Positions 8,808 through 16,708 of a DNA stretch of 64,000 nucleotides are shown here, piece by piece. Positions within the stretch are counted from its first letter, which is position 1; each line of letters begins with the position of its first letter. The position numbers and the translations under genes were made by a program. The stretch comes from Jeotgalibaca sp. MA1X17-3 (GTDB taxonomy: Bacteria; Bacillota; Bacilli; Lactobacillales; Aerococcaceae): the NCBI RefSeq assembly GCF_021513155.1, contig NZ_CP090983.1, positions 2,016,501-2,080,500 on the forward strand. The letters are read 5' to 3'. The notes below the pieces were generated by a model that saw only the letters and a program-made list of their open reading frames with translations, had not been told where the DNA came from and did no database searches.

Positions 8808-9244
8808 CAGATTGCCTCCTCATTTAAATATTTTATTAGTACGTCCATTCCGATATCTTCTACAGCTGAGACTTTAAATATTTTATTTACTCCAGCTAGT
8901 TCTAGACGTTGTTCTGCTTCTTTTATTTGTTTATCATCACATAAATCAATTTGAGTAATAATTCCGATACTAGGCTTCATAAAGTTTTGAGCAAAACCCG
9001 GTGAAAAGACTTGTTCTTCTTCCACGCAGTTAGAGACCAAACCAATAATTTCTGCTTCTACTGCCATCATTTGTAAGGCATTATAAAAACGTCGATGTTG
9101 AATAAATTCTCCAGGAGTATCGATCATTTGCGGATAAAATTCTACTGCTTGTGTTTTATTATAATGAAGTTCTTTTCCAACTATTTTTTGGCAAAGTGTT
9201 GTTTTACCGCATCCAATTGAGCCAATGAACATGATTTTTTTCAT
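8807..9244 (-). CDS. eutP: EutP, P-loop GTPase-like protein of the ethanolamine operon
   Basis: 145 residues, a small Ras-like P-loop NTPase of the EutP/PduV family. The P loop GSIGCGKTT lies at residues 8-16, the switch region DTPGEF near 42 and TQIDLCDD near 103. Family members associate with microcompartments, and Salmonella EutP has been described as an acetate kinase. It sits between a EutS-type shell gene and the adenosyltransferase, with one-base overlap to the latter. Confidence 0.88.
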   Translation of the reverse strand: MKKIMFIGSIGCGKTTLCQKIVGKELHYNKTQAVEFYPQMIDTPGEFIQHRRFYNALQMMAVEAEIIGLVSNCVEEEQVFSPGFAQNFMKPSIGIITQIDLCDDKQIKEAEQRLELAGVNKIFKVSAVEDIGMDVLIKYLNEEAI

Positions 9245-9262
9245 TTAGTCACCCTCTTTACT

Positions 9263-9607
9263 TTAGGTGCGAGTTATTTTTGTAATACTAAACCCCATTA
9301 ATTTTTCTAAATAATCGATTGACTCTTGCATGGCCATTTCTACTGAGGCAACGTCGCCTAAAATAAAAACTGAACCACTAAATCGATCTACGAAACCAAT
9401 CTTTATTGCCGCAGCTTTTTTGGCAATATCCACGGCAATAATGGAAACTTCACTCGGAGTGATCGTCATGATTCCGATTGCCTGATAATACTCATCTTGT
9501 AATCCCAGTTTATCAAAAATCCGTTTATCAGGACTTGCAATAATATGAGCCAAAGTTACTTGTTTACCGGGAACAGATTCAAATATTTTTCTATCTTTAA
9601 TTGTCAT
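9263..9607 (-). CDS. eutS: EutS-type shell protein (first gene of the cluster)
   Basis: 114 residues, the same permuted BMC domain as the protein at 6543-6887: ESVPGKQVTLAHIIASP, then GIMTITPSEVSIIAVDIAKKAAAIKIGFVDRFSGSVFILGD. It shares length and motifs but differs at many surface positions and at both termini, so the two are paralogues rather than a recent duplication. It opens the transcript eutS-eutP-adenosyltransferase behind the promoter at 9654-9682. The roughly 40-nt leader has no terminator hairpin, so this transcript appears not to depend on EutV. Confidence 0.9.
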   Translation of the reverse strand: MTIKDRKIFESVPGKQVTLAHIIASPDKRIFDKLGLQDEYYQAIGIMTITPSEVSIIAVDIAKKAAAIKIGFVDRFSGSVFILGDVASVEMAMQESIDYLEKLMGFSITKITRT

Positions 9608-9653
9608 TTTTTCCGCCCCTCATTTTCAAGATGAAAGCGCAACACACATATTT

Positions 9654-9682
9654 ATAGTATTTCTAAAAAAAAAGAAAGTCAA
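9654..9682 (-). promoter_or_regulatory. Promoter of the eutS-eutP-adenosyltransferase transcript
   Basis: Minus strand: -35 TTGACT (9677-9682), 17-bp spacer, -10 TACTAT (9654-9659). The predicted leader is only about 40 nt and shows no antiterminator structure. Confidence 0.6.
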
Positions 9683-9725
9683 GACAGGAATAAAAAAACA
9701 TGAGTCTAGGCGTTTTTTAAACAAC

Positions 9726-9752
9726 AAAAAAGACCGTTTTCCGGTCTTTTTT
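9726..9752. terminator. Rho-independent terminator after the DUF4430 gene
   Basis: An 11-bp stem AAAAAAGACCG/CGGTCTTTTTT with a 5-base loop. It is T-tailed on both strands, 22 bp beyond the stop codon of the lipoprotein gene, and insulates it from the eut promoter. Confidence 0.9.
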
Positions 9753-9773
9753 CTTTGGAAAATATTAGTTGGT

Positions 9774-10184
9774 TTATTCTAAATTAAACTCTACGAAATC
9801 GTCTTCTTGAAGCTCTACATCAGCAGCACCAACCATGGACTCTTCCCCATTGATATCAAATAGCCAATATTTGTTAGCTTCATTATCTTGTTCCTGCCCA
9901 TTGATTGAAGTTATAAAATCATTGTCTTCTTCAATATCAAAATTAGCTTTCATTGCTTCTAATAAAGTGGTTCCTTCTTCTAATTCTAGACTCTTTGTAC
10001 CGTCCTCTATTAACTTTCCATCTTCCATTACACTAATCGTTACAGAAATTGCGTTTTCATTCTTTATCGATGAACTTATTTCTATGTTCGACTGAGTTTC
10101 TGCTGAATTTGCAGCATTATTTCCTGCATCAGCACAACCTGTTAAAATAAATCCTGCGGCGAATAGTATCCATAGTTTTTTCAT
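9774..10184 (-). CDS. DUF4430 (transcobalamin C-terminal-like) lipoprotein, B12-riboswitch controlled
   Basis: 136 residues. A signal peptide ends in the lipobox LTGC (Cys16), followed by an Asn/Ala/Ser-rich spacer and a compact beta-rich domain (about 45-136). The domain has the DUF4430 signature: a hydrophobic EGTTLLEAMKANF segment and NKYWLFDINGEE near residue 107. DUF4430 is related to the C-terminal domain of transcobalamin and intrinsic factor. The gene is preceded by a cobalamin riboswitch (10332-10530) and neighbours the B12-dependent eut operon. Both support a role in capturing cobalamin or a corrinoid at the cell surface; this is inference, and binding is not proven. Confidence 0.85.
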   Translation of the reverse strand: MKKLWILFAAGFILTGCADAGNNAANSAETQSNIEISSSIKNENAISVTISVMEDGKLIEDGTKSLELEEGTTLLEAMKANFDIEEDNDFITSINGQEQDNEANKYWLFDINGEESMVGAADVELQEDDFVEFNLE

Positions 10185-10331
10185 AATTTACAACATCCTT
10201 ATCCTTTTTAATTAATTAAAATATTAGAACTGAATAGGCGTCATTGCCCATTGTTATTCATCATTGAAAAACAGTTCCAATTATACTTGATAGAATTCCT
10301 CATTTTGCTAAAAATGAAGCTGTTTTGGGTA

Positions 10332-10362
10332 TAAAAAAAGTCTATGCTCCATTACATAGACT
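10332..10362 (-). terminator. Riboswitch-controlled intrinsic terminator
   Basis: Minus-strand hairpin AGTCTATG/CATAGACT with an 8-base loop followed by seven T, between the cobalamin aptamer and the DUF4430 gene. It is the likely expression platform that ends transcription when cobalamin is bound. Confidence 0.8.
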
Positions 10363-10364
10363 AC

Positions 10365-10530
10365 TACGACACTGTTTTACCTCGAAACAGGATGCGCATG
10401 CATGATTAGCAAGCTAAGATAAAGATCTGACTCCATATGTTGCCATATGATTACAGTGGCGGGACCGTCTTGGGATTGAACCAAACTTCCATATCTTAGT
10501 TGTCTTAGAATGGTACTTCTATCAATTCCT
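10365..10530 (-). ncRNA. Cobalamin (B12) riboswitch aptamer
   Basis: Read on the minus strand, the leader has the conserved core of the cobalamin riboswitch in order: a GGAAG segment, a GGTTCAATCCCA segment, the diagnostic CGGTCCCGCCACTGTAA (B12 box GCCACTG at 10454-10460), then GAGTCAGATC (10424-10433) and a distal stem. A terminator hairpin follows at 10332-10362 and then the DUF4430 lipoprotein gene. The 60-codon open frame overlapping the aptamer is not a gene. The fit to the riboswitch consensus is strong; repression by cobalamin is the usual outcome for this layout. Confidence 0.92.
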
Positions 10531-10559
10531 ATAATAGTCCAATCCTTCTTCTTTTGCAA
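10531..10559 (-). promoter_or_regulatory. Promoter of riboswitch-DUF4430 transcript
   Basis: Minus strand: TTGCAA (10554-10559), 17-bp spacer, TATTAT (10531-10536). Initiation would fall at the first bases of the cobalamin aptamer. Confidence 0.6.
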
Positions 10560-10600
10560 GCTTCTTCTTTTTTATTTTAAATAGAGATATATTTATCATA

Positions 10601-10642
10601 AAAAAGACAGAGTACATTCTTGGTAATGTACTCTGTCTTTTT
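10601..10642. terminator. Strong bidirectional terminator after the surface-protein gene
   Basis: A perfect 18-bp stem (AAAAAGACAGAGTACATT and its complement) with a 6-base loop, just past the stop codon at 10648 on the minus strand. Confidence 0.93.
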
Positions 10643-10647
10643 ATATT

Positions 10648-12009
10648 TTATTTCTTTATAAATGAGTTCGAAGTCGATCCTGGCGCATTTAAACTCTTTA
10701 AAACGAGTCGGACCTCAATACCTTCGAGACGCTTTGCAAGTCCTTCAGTTCCTGCGGATTCGCCATTTTTAGCCCAACCCAACCATCCATAACTTTGTGC
10801 ATGGACACGATAGTAAACATCATAGTGTTGTGCCATTTCTTCGGTTAGTTTTATTTCAATCCCTTCTAGCCGTAATGCTTTTCCTTGTGTTCCACTCATT
10901 TTCCAGTCAGCTTTCCAATCTTGCCAGCCGACTTTTTCTACATGCGTTCTGTACTCAATTCCACCAGTCAAAGATGGATCATAAATATTCATCAAGATTC
11001 CTTCTAAACGAAGAGCTTTTCCAGACGTTCCACTCATGACACCGTTAGAAACTACTTTTTGCCATCCTTGTTTTTGTACGTGAGTAGAATAATTAACAAT
11101 TGGTTTACTCTTTACATAACTTCGTTTGGTATTTTCAGGAGCTTTTTCACCTTTTTTGACTAAAATAATTTCAATTCCTTCTAGTCTTTTAGCTAAACCT
11201 TCTGTTCCTGCGGATTCACCATTTTTTGCCCAGTCTAGCCAACCAAAACTTTGTGCATGGACACGGTAATAAAGGTCATACTGTTTGGCAACTTCACCAG
11301 TCAAATTCAAACGGATTGCCTCTAAACGTTTTGCTTGCCCTTCTGTTCCACTCATTGTGCCGTCATTTACTTTCGACATCCAACCATATGATTGAACATG
11401 GGTTTGATATTCAATTCCACCGCTATAGGGTAGGTTTTCTAAAGACACTTTAATGCCTTCCAAACGTTTGGATTGACCAGTAGTACCAGCCATTTCCCCA
11501 TTCTCAACTTCTTCTTGCCAACCAATTAATTGGACATGAGTGGAATATGTAACACTCGGTACAAGTGTTGTTACTTTAGTAGATACAGTCTTCATACCTA
11601 CCTTTGCTGTAATTACAGCGGTTCCCTCTGAAAGAGCTTGGATATTTCCATTTTTATCAACAGAGACCACTTTAGGAGCATCACTGCTCCATATTACATT
11701 TTTGTTATCGGTTGTATCAACTGGATCATAAGTAACAACCAGTTTTTCTTTTTTACCTTGAAGAATTGAAAAGTCATTTTTATTTAAAATAATTTCTTGA
11801 AGAGGTGCTTTCACGGTTACTTCTATTTTGGAACTTAAAGTTCCTATATTAGCAGTAATGATTGCCTCTCCTGGAGCATGCGCCACCATGTTTCCTTTTT
11901 GATCAACTGTAATTACTTTCTCATCGCTACTGTCCCACTCAATCGTATAATCCGGATTGTCTTGAGCCGTTACGGAAGTTTTTAATTGATAGGTTTTCCC
12001 TTTATTCAT
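10648..12009 (-). CDS. C-terminal part of a frameshifted surface protein: Big_2 domains and six ChW repeats
   Basis: 453 residues from the first ATG, but this ATG falls inside a domain. Two bacterial Ig-like (Big_2) domains cover about 1-150. Six ChW repeats follow (clostridial hydrophobic repeats with conserved Trp), arranged as two triplets, each repeat with a Y..HVQ...GW core and a GT.G.A.RLEGI tail. The open frame continues upstream to 12057, encoding PEILTFEISNKIKT, the missing start of the first Big_2 domain, with no good ribosome binding site. It therefore looks like the continuation of 12053-13381, separated by a one-base frameshift near 12054-12060. ChW proteins bind cell walls, glycans or host surfaces; function here is unknown. 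Confidence 0.75.
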   Translation of the reverse strand: MNKGKTYQLKTSVTAQDNPDYTIEWDSSDEKVITVDQKGNMVAHAPGEAIITANIGTLSSKIEVTVKAPLQEIILNKNDFSILQGKKEKLVVTYDPVDTTDNKNVIWSSDAPKVVSVDKNGNIQALSEGTAVITAKVGMKTVSTKVTTLVPSVTYSTHVQLIGWQEEVENGEMAGTTGQSKRLEGIKVSLENLPYSGGIEYQTHVQSYGWMSKVNDGTMSGTEGQAKRLEAIRLNLTGEVAKQYDLYYRVHAQSFGWLDWAKNGESAGTEGLAKRLEGIEIILVKKGEKAPENTKRSYVKSKPIVNYSTHVQKQGWQKVVSNGVMSGTSGKALRLEGILMNIYDPSLTGGIEYRTHVEKVGWQDWKADWKMSGTQGKALRLEGIEIKLTEEMAQHYDVYYRVHAQSYGWLGWAKNGESAGTEGLAKRLEGIEVRLVLKSLNAPGSTSNSFIKK

Positions 12010-12052
12010 CGTTTTAATTTTGTTACTAATTTCAAAAGTCAGAATTTCGGGA

Positions 12053-13381
12053 TTATTTTACCGTAATCGTTGCTTGTTTTTCTACTGTGGCACCATCAGA
12101 GTCAATAATCCGGTAGGTAATAAAGTACGTTCCTCGCTTGGTATAGTCAAGGCCACTGTCATCTACTTCAACTTTTTCTGTAAGGTCGCCATCTTCTAGA
12201 TCCGTAGCCGTTACATTTTCAAATAAATCAATTTCCTCTCCAATAGAAAACGTTAGATCCTTTACTCCCATTAATTCGGGAGCATGATGAATGACACCAG
12301 ATGGAGACATAATGTGAGGGTCCACTTCAAAAGACTTCTTAATTGTGTGACCAAAAACAGTTGCCCAGGTTACATCGAAAGTAGTTGCCTTTTGAATTTC
12401 AATATCATTCACAATAAAACTTCCGTCAGGGAGAACCTCAACTGGATGACCGTTCACAAACATATCTGCGATAGCCAAAGTATGTCCTGTCATAGTAAGG
12501 ATACCATCTACCGATTTTACAGGTTCTTCTCCAAATTCAATCGGAATATTTGTTATGACTTCATTTGTAGAGGTAATATTTCCAAAATGATTGTTTCCCA
12601 GAACAATCGCTATTCCATTAACAAGTTGGGGATGGTCTTCAAAATAAATGGAATGATTAAATAGTGTTCCTTTACTCGTTACTTCATTTGCATACAAAGC
12701 ACCCAATACATAAATATCCCCTAAAACCGTAACATTGGATAAAGTAAGTACAGCTTCTGCCCCTATGTAAATATCACCATCAATGGTTTGATCGGTAAGG
12801 GAAGCACTTTTGTGAAAGACTACACCAAAATCCGTTATAGAAAAAGGTGTGTCTGTTGTCTGCTCACTACTAAAAGTACTGATTGATTTAGGTTGAATTA
12901 CTTTAAAATCTAGATTGCTGAAAGGATTGCTTTCATCACTTACAGAAACTCGTACAGATTCTTCTTCATTTAATGCAATTATAATTTCAGAAATTTGCCA
13001 ATCTCCAGAATAATTAGAGCCTTCTTCTAATAAAAAAGAGCCTTCAAACAGATGAACTCCTTTCTCAGGAATTAACGGTACCTCGGTTTCTATCATTCCA
13101 TTTTCAAGTATCATATTGATAGAAAGTGCTTCTATATCTTCAGGAAGCTTCCACTCAAATATTACTTCTTCACCCACTAGAAATATATTTGATGAAATTA
13201 TTAAATCTTGATTTGCTAGTGATTTTAAAAGTTTTTCTTTAACTTTAACTTCTACTTTATTTTCATTCGTTAAGCTAACCTCTTCTGATGGTACATCATC
13301 AACTTCTGATGCCCACACTACGAGAGGAGTAAAATAGTTTAAAAATAAAGAAAGTGCTAAAATGCTTTTCATTTTTTTCAT
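12053..13381 (-). CDS. N-terminal part of a frameshifted secreted surface protein
   Basis: 442 residues. A signal peptide (MKKMKSILALSLFLNYFTP, cleavage near VVWASE) precedes a region of about 350 residues with no recognised family. It contains a beta-rich repeat-like stretch (TIDGDIYIGAEAVLTLSNVTVLGDIYVLG). A DUF5011-type Ig-like domain ends it (LEDGDLTEKVEVDDSGLDYTKRGTYFITYRIIDSDG). The frame stops at TITVK, exactly where the next Ig-like domain should start in the +1 frame (see 10648-12009). The full protein would be about 910 residues with no LPXTG anchor. Start ATG behind AGGAGA. Confidence 0.75.
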   Translation of the reverse strand: MKKMKSILALSLFLNYFTPLVVWASEVDDVPSEEVSLTNENKVEVKVKEKLLKSLANQDLIISSNIFLVGEEVIFEWKLPEDIEALSINMILENGMIETEVPLIPEKGVHLFEGSFLLEEGSNYSGDWQISEIIIALNEEESVRVSVSDESNPFSNLDFKVIQPKSISTFSSEQTTDTPFSITDFGVVFHKSASLTDQTIDGDIYIGAEAVLTLSNVTVLGDIYVLGALYANEVTSKGTLFNHSIYFEDHPQLVNGIAIVLGNNHFGNITSTNEVITNIPIEFGEEPVKSVDGILTMTGHTLAIADMFVNGHPVEVLPDGSFIVNDIEIQKATTFDVTWATVFGHTIKKSFEVDPHIMSPSGVIHHAPELMGVKDLTFSIGEEIDLFENVTATDLEDGDLTEKVEVDDSGLDYTKRGTYFITYRIIDSDGATVEKQATITVK

Positions 13382-13536
13382 TCAATGATCTCCTATTCAA
13401 ATAATAAGTATATTGCTTCTTTATTTTATACTACTTTTATCTTATTTAATAGACTATTCTAGATTTAATTTAATTATATTTTGGGAAGAAGCTACTGAAC
13501 TCGAATTTTATAAGTGAGTCAGAAGTAGAAAATACA

Positions 13537-13577
13537 ATAATAAACCACCTCCTAAAAAATAAGAAGTGGTTTATTAT
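13537..13577. terminator. Terminator after the B12-binding mutase-like gene
   Basis: A 12-bp stem ATAATAAACCAC/GTGGTTTATTAT just after the stop codon at 13581 (minus strand). Confidence 0.75.
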
Positions 13578-13580
13578 ACT

Positions 13581-15488
13581 CTATATCAACAATCCCTCTC
13601 GTCGTTGTTGTAATCGATAAGCAATTTCAGGAATATTCGAAATGGCATAATCTGCAATCCTTTCAGCTGAGGCTGTTTTACCTTCTTGATCGATTACTTT
13701 TACTCCACCATGAATGGGTTTTGTTTTCCAATACATGGCATATTCAAATTCATCTCGTTCGGCCCAGATGTAAGGGGTTGGTAAAAATCCAGAAGCAAAA
13801 ATCGTATAAAAACCTTCTGCCGAATAAGGATCTGAAATATGCGTTTCAATTGCTTGCAATAGAATTTGAACATCTTTTACTAGTTTTTTTGTCCGTTCTA
13901 GAACATCTTCATTTTGGCTCATATCTTCTATCAAGCCTGCTCTACGTAGTTTTCGATATTCTTGAATAGCATACTGCGTAATTTGTACGCTTTCATTGAT
14001 GATCGGTGGATTGGCCAAATGAGATGCTTCAGAATAACTTACTACATGAAGAAGCGGTGGACTCTGCTCATTGTGTGGCTCAATGTCATCAACCAAGGCA
14101 GAAACAGCTGCTAATTGAATCCTTGCCTGCTCCAAATCAGGTGAAAAATAATCGAGACCGGCTCGTGGTTGAAGCAACCCTCTAAAATTTTCATCTTCTA
14201 ACTGTTTGACCAATTGAAGGGCCGCTCGTGCTTTGGCTAAATCCTGAACTCCCCACGTATATCGAGGTGTGTTTAACATCACTTGTAAAATAAAAGTGTG
14301 TATCCCATTTTTTTTAGCCAACGTAGCAGCAAGCACCGCAGATAATACATAAGTTGTATCGTCGGAACCACGAAAAGCAAAATGATGGGGCGTATTCGGT
14401 TCAAATGGTTTTCCTGTTGAAGCAATGTATTGAATGGTTTCAATATGTGCTTTTAGGTTTGCATAAACATCTAGCGGTCCACGGCCATCCATTTTATTAA
14501 ACCACCATAAAGACAAAGCATGCCAAGCAATATTTAAATGGCTCTCGTAGATCATTGCCATTGGAGTAATATTTTGTGTGCCAGAATACGTTCGCACCAG
14601 CATCGGACTCGCTGCTTCAGCAATTTGTCGAAATTCTTCTGGACTATTTACCGGTACTCCTCCCCCATTTGAACGTCCTTCCCACTCTTCTCCAAAATTT
14701 GATTGAGACAACTGGGAACTTCCAATGGAAAGAATATCTAGATATTTCGTATCCGCTAAATGTGTACACCAACTTAGAAATTCTTTTACATTTTCCTCTC
14801 GGCTAACCATAGAAGAATAGGGACCCACGTGGGCTCGCATAAGTGGTGGAAAACTTTCCGTCATCGTCGCTTGCACTCGTTTCAAAACGGAATCATCCAT
14901 CGTTCCAAATTCTGGATACGAGGCTCGCTGAACTGGTTGAAAGTCTAGGTAGGCTTTCTTTTTGACTAATTTTTTTCCAAATTGAAGTAAGGCTTCATCG
15001 TATTTGCTGCCTTCTTTCATTTCTTTCGGAATCCGTTCTGGTGGTACACCATATTTTTCCAGCGTTTCTTGTGGTGTTTCACTCCCTTGAAAGGTTAAAA
15101 CGAAACGATCATGCTCTTCTTGAATCATCTGACACGATTTAGGAAGTCCACCAAATGAAACTCCATTGATTGGACCCCCTTGTATCGCGAGCATATGATG
15201 GCTTTTTAAGGCATACATTACATATCCCACTAGATGGACGGCTTCATCTTCATCCAACCGATAACTCAATCCGACGTAGGTAACTTTGTTTTCTTTTAAC
15301 CATTTTATTAATTTTTCTTGATTAGAAGGATAACGAATATCATTCATGATTTGTGATAGTCGAGTATCTCCGGTCAACACCTCATAGCCACAATCGCGTA
15401 GCAACTCTGCGGCGGCATTCACCCCCAGTGTATGAGCATCTAAAGATGGTTTCAACAAAGCAAATAGTTCCTTTTCTTTGATAGCCAT
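13581..15488 (-). CDS. Cobalamin-binding, glutamate-mutase-like TIM-barrel protein of unknown substrate
   Basis: 635 residues. The N-terminal ~130 residues form a B12-binding domain. The base-off/His-on motif DxHxxG is present as Asp17-Ala-His19-Thr-Leu-Gly22, followed by YVGLSYRL near 73 and AIQGGPING near 100, matching the other two loops of that fold. The remainder resembles the catalytic barrel of methylaspartate (glutamate) mutase subunit E (SNGGGVPVNSPEEFRQIAEAA, HHFAFRGSDDTTYVLSAV), though I cannot align it fully. So it appears to be a single-chain carbon-skeleton or amino mutase. Its start overlaps the stop of the opine-dehydrogenase-like gene (TAATG), so the two proteins are translationally coupled. 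Substrate unknown. Confidence 0.75.
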   Translation of the reverse strand: MAIKEKELFALLKPSLDAHTLGVNAAAELLRDCGYEVLTGDTRLSQIMNDIRYPSNQEKLIKWLKENKVTYVGLSYRLDEDEAVHLVGYVMYALKSHHMLAIQGGPINGVSFGGLPKSCQMIQEEHDRFVLTFQGSETPQETLEKYGVPPERIPKEMKEGSKYDEALLQFGKKLVKKKAYLDFQPVQRASYPEFGTMDDSVLKRVQATMTESFPPLMRAHVGPYSSMVSREENVKEFLSWCTHLADTKYLDILSIGSSQLSQSNFGEEWEGRSNGGGVPVNSPEEFRQIAEAASPMLVRTYSGTQNITPMAMIYESHLNIAWHALSLWWFNKMDGRGPLDVYANLKAHIETIQYIASTGKPFEPNTPHHFAFRGSDDTTYVLSAVLAATLAKKNGIHTFILQVMLNTPRYTWGVQDLAKARAALQLVKQLEDENFRGLLQPRAGLDYFSPDLEQARIQLAAVSALVDDIEPHNEQSPPLLHVVSYSEASHLANPPIINESVQITQYAIQEYRKLRRAGLIEDMSQNEDVLERTKKLVKDVQILLQAIETHISDPYSAEGFYTIFASGFLPTPYIWAERDEFEYAMYWKTKPIHGGVKVIDQEGKTASAERIADYAISNIPEIAYRLQQRREGLLI

Positions 15489-16585
15489 TAGGCGTCCTCC
15501 TTCAATGGATTCATTGTAAATTGAAGCATCGCACGAGGATTGAGTAGTTGTTTATCAATAAGATTATGCAAGTTACGCCCTTCTTTGCGAAAATCAATTT
15601 CTAATAGCGCGGAAGCCAGATCAATAATTAAACTGACATGGGTCATTTCCAGTCCTAGTTCTTTTCCTACAGCTTCCAAAGGAACCAACCCTGTTGGGAT
15701 ATCTTCTGTAATATATCGGTGTAGCAAACTTTTTGGACCCAAAATCGTTTCATACGCATCATTATTCTGGATTACTTCATACAAATTTTCACCGGTTAAT
15801 TTATAGGTACGTTTCATCCAATCCTTGGCAGATTCAACTGGATTGCCTAATACCATTGCTACCAACTGTCTTTCAGCATCCATTTTTTCAATAAAATGGG
15901 CAATAGTCGGACTAATCCCTTCTCTGTAATAGTAAAAGGAGTGTGCTTCACTTTCTACCCAACCTGTATTTAATAAAAGGGGAGCACAATGCAGAACCAT
16001 GCCTACATTTCCAATAGATGTCTCAATCATAGACTCTGCTGGAATAAACTTATCGCGTAAACAGGCTGGTAATTGATTAATTACTAACTGATTTTCTTCT
16101 CCAGTAACGGTTGAAAGAAGTACATCATTTTTTAAGGCATACATTTCAACTTCATTACAAGTGATTTTTCGGCACGTATATAAAATGGTTTGGGTTTCAG
16201 CAATGAGAGGATGGACACCTGCGTTCACTCGTTTAAATTCATGTTTGAATTCAAGTGCTCCAAAGGTTCGTCCGGGACTTAAGATAATGGTAGTAGTTTT
16301 TTTTAATACGAGCGCGATCTGAGTAGCTAATTGTTTGTGAGAAAAAGCGGGAGTGGTTACGAATACTATATCAGGATTTTTTAGTGCTTTTGCAAGATTG
16401 GAGGTGACCAAATGAATGGTGGCATCTCCTTCTACGGCTCCTCGACAATGAATAATCGGGTTTTCTAAGAGTCCTTCAATATTTTTACGTGTGCGATTCC
16501 ATAACGTTACTGTGTTTCCTGACAAAGTAAGATGAGCTGCCATTGCCAAACCGGAATTACCAGCTCCAATAATTGTTATGTTCAT
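15488..16585 (-). CDS. NAD(P)-dependent octopine/nopaline dehydrogenase-family protein
   Basis: About 365 residues. The N-terminal Rossmann domain begins ITIIGAGNSGLAMAAHLTLSG. A C-terminal helical domain of the octopine dehydrogenase family follows (GNVGMVLHCAPLLLNTGWVE, YYYREGISPTIAHFIEKMDAER). Family members join an amino acid to a keto acid by reductive amination, or the reverse. I place the start at ATG 16585, 5 bp after GGAAGGTG, rather than the upstream in-frame ATG at 16600, which precedes the ribosome site. Transcribed with the B12-binding mutase-like protein (TAATG overlap), which implies consecutive steps of one pathway. Confidence 0.82.
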   Translation of the reverse strand: MNITIIGAGNSGLAMAAHLTLSGNTVTLWNRTRKNIEGLLENPIIHCRGAVEGDATIHLVTSNLAKALKNPDIVFVTTPAFSHKQLATQIALVLKKTTTIILSPGRTFGALEFKHEFKRVNAGVHPLIAETQTILYTCRKITCNEVEMYALKNDVLLSTVTGEENQLVINQLPACLRDKFIPAESMIETSIGNVGMVLHCAPLLLNTGWVESEAHSFYYYREGISPTIAHFIEKMDAERQLVAMVLGNPVESAKDWMKRTYKLTGENLYEVIQNNDAYETILGPKSLLHRYITEDIPTGLVPLEAVGKELGLEMTHVSLIIDLASALLEIDFRKEGRNLHNLIDKQLLNPRAMLQFTMNPLKEDA

Positions 16586-16666
16586 CTCGTCACCTTCCAT
16601 TCTTTTATGATAGCATTTGTTTAAAACAATAGGTTTGATAACGTTTACAACTTTATTTTAACATAT

Positions 16667-16697
16667 ACGAGCCCCTTTCTGCTAGGAGCTCGTATCT
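16667..16697 (-). terminator. Hairpin after Gfo/Idh oxidoreductase gene
   Basis: Imperfect stem TACGAGC...GCTCGTA on the minus strand just past the stop at 16709, followed by an AT-rich but not T-only tail. A probable weak terminator separating it from the opine-dehydrogenase-like operon. Confidence 0.5.
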
Positions 16698-16708
16698 CGA
16701 AAGAAATT

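Noticed and set aside
9632..9645. cre-like sequence ahead of the first eutS
   Set aside because: Only the left half (TGAAAGCG) fits; the right half has four mismatches.
10377..10559. 60-codon open frame on the minus strand
   Set aside because: It lies wholly over the cobalamin riboswitch aptamer and has no ribosome site or recognisable protein sequence.
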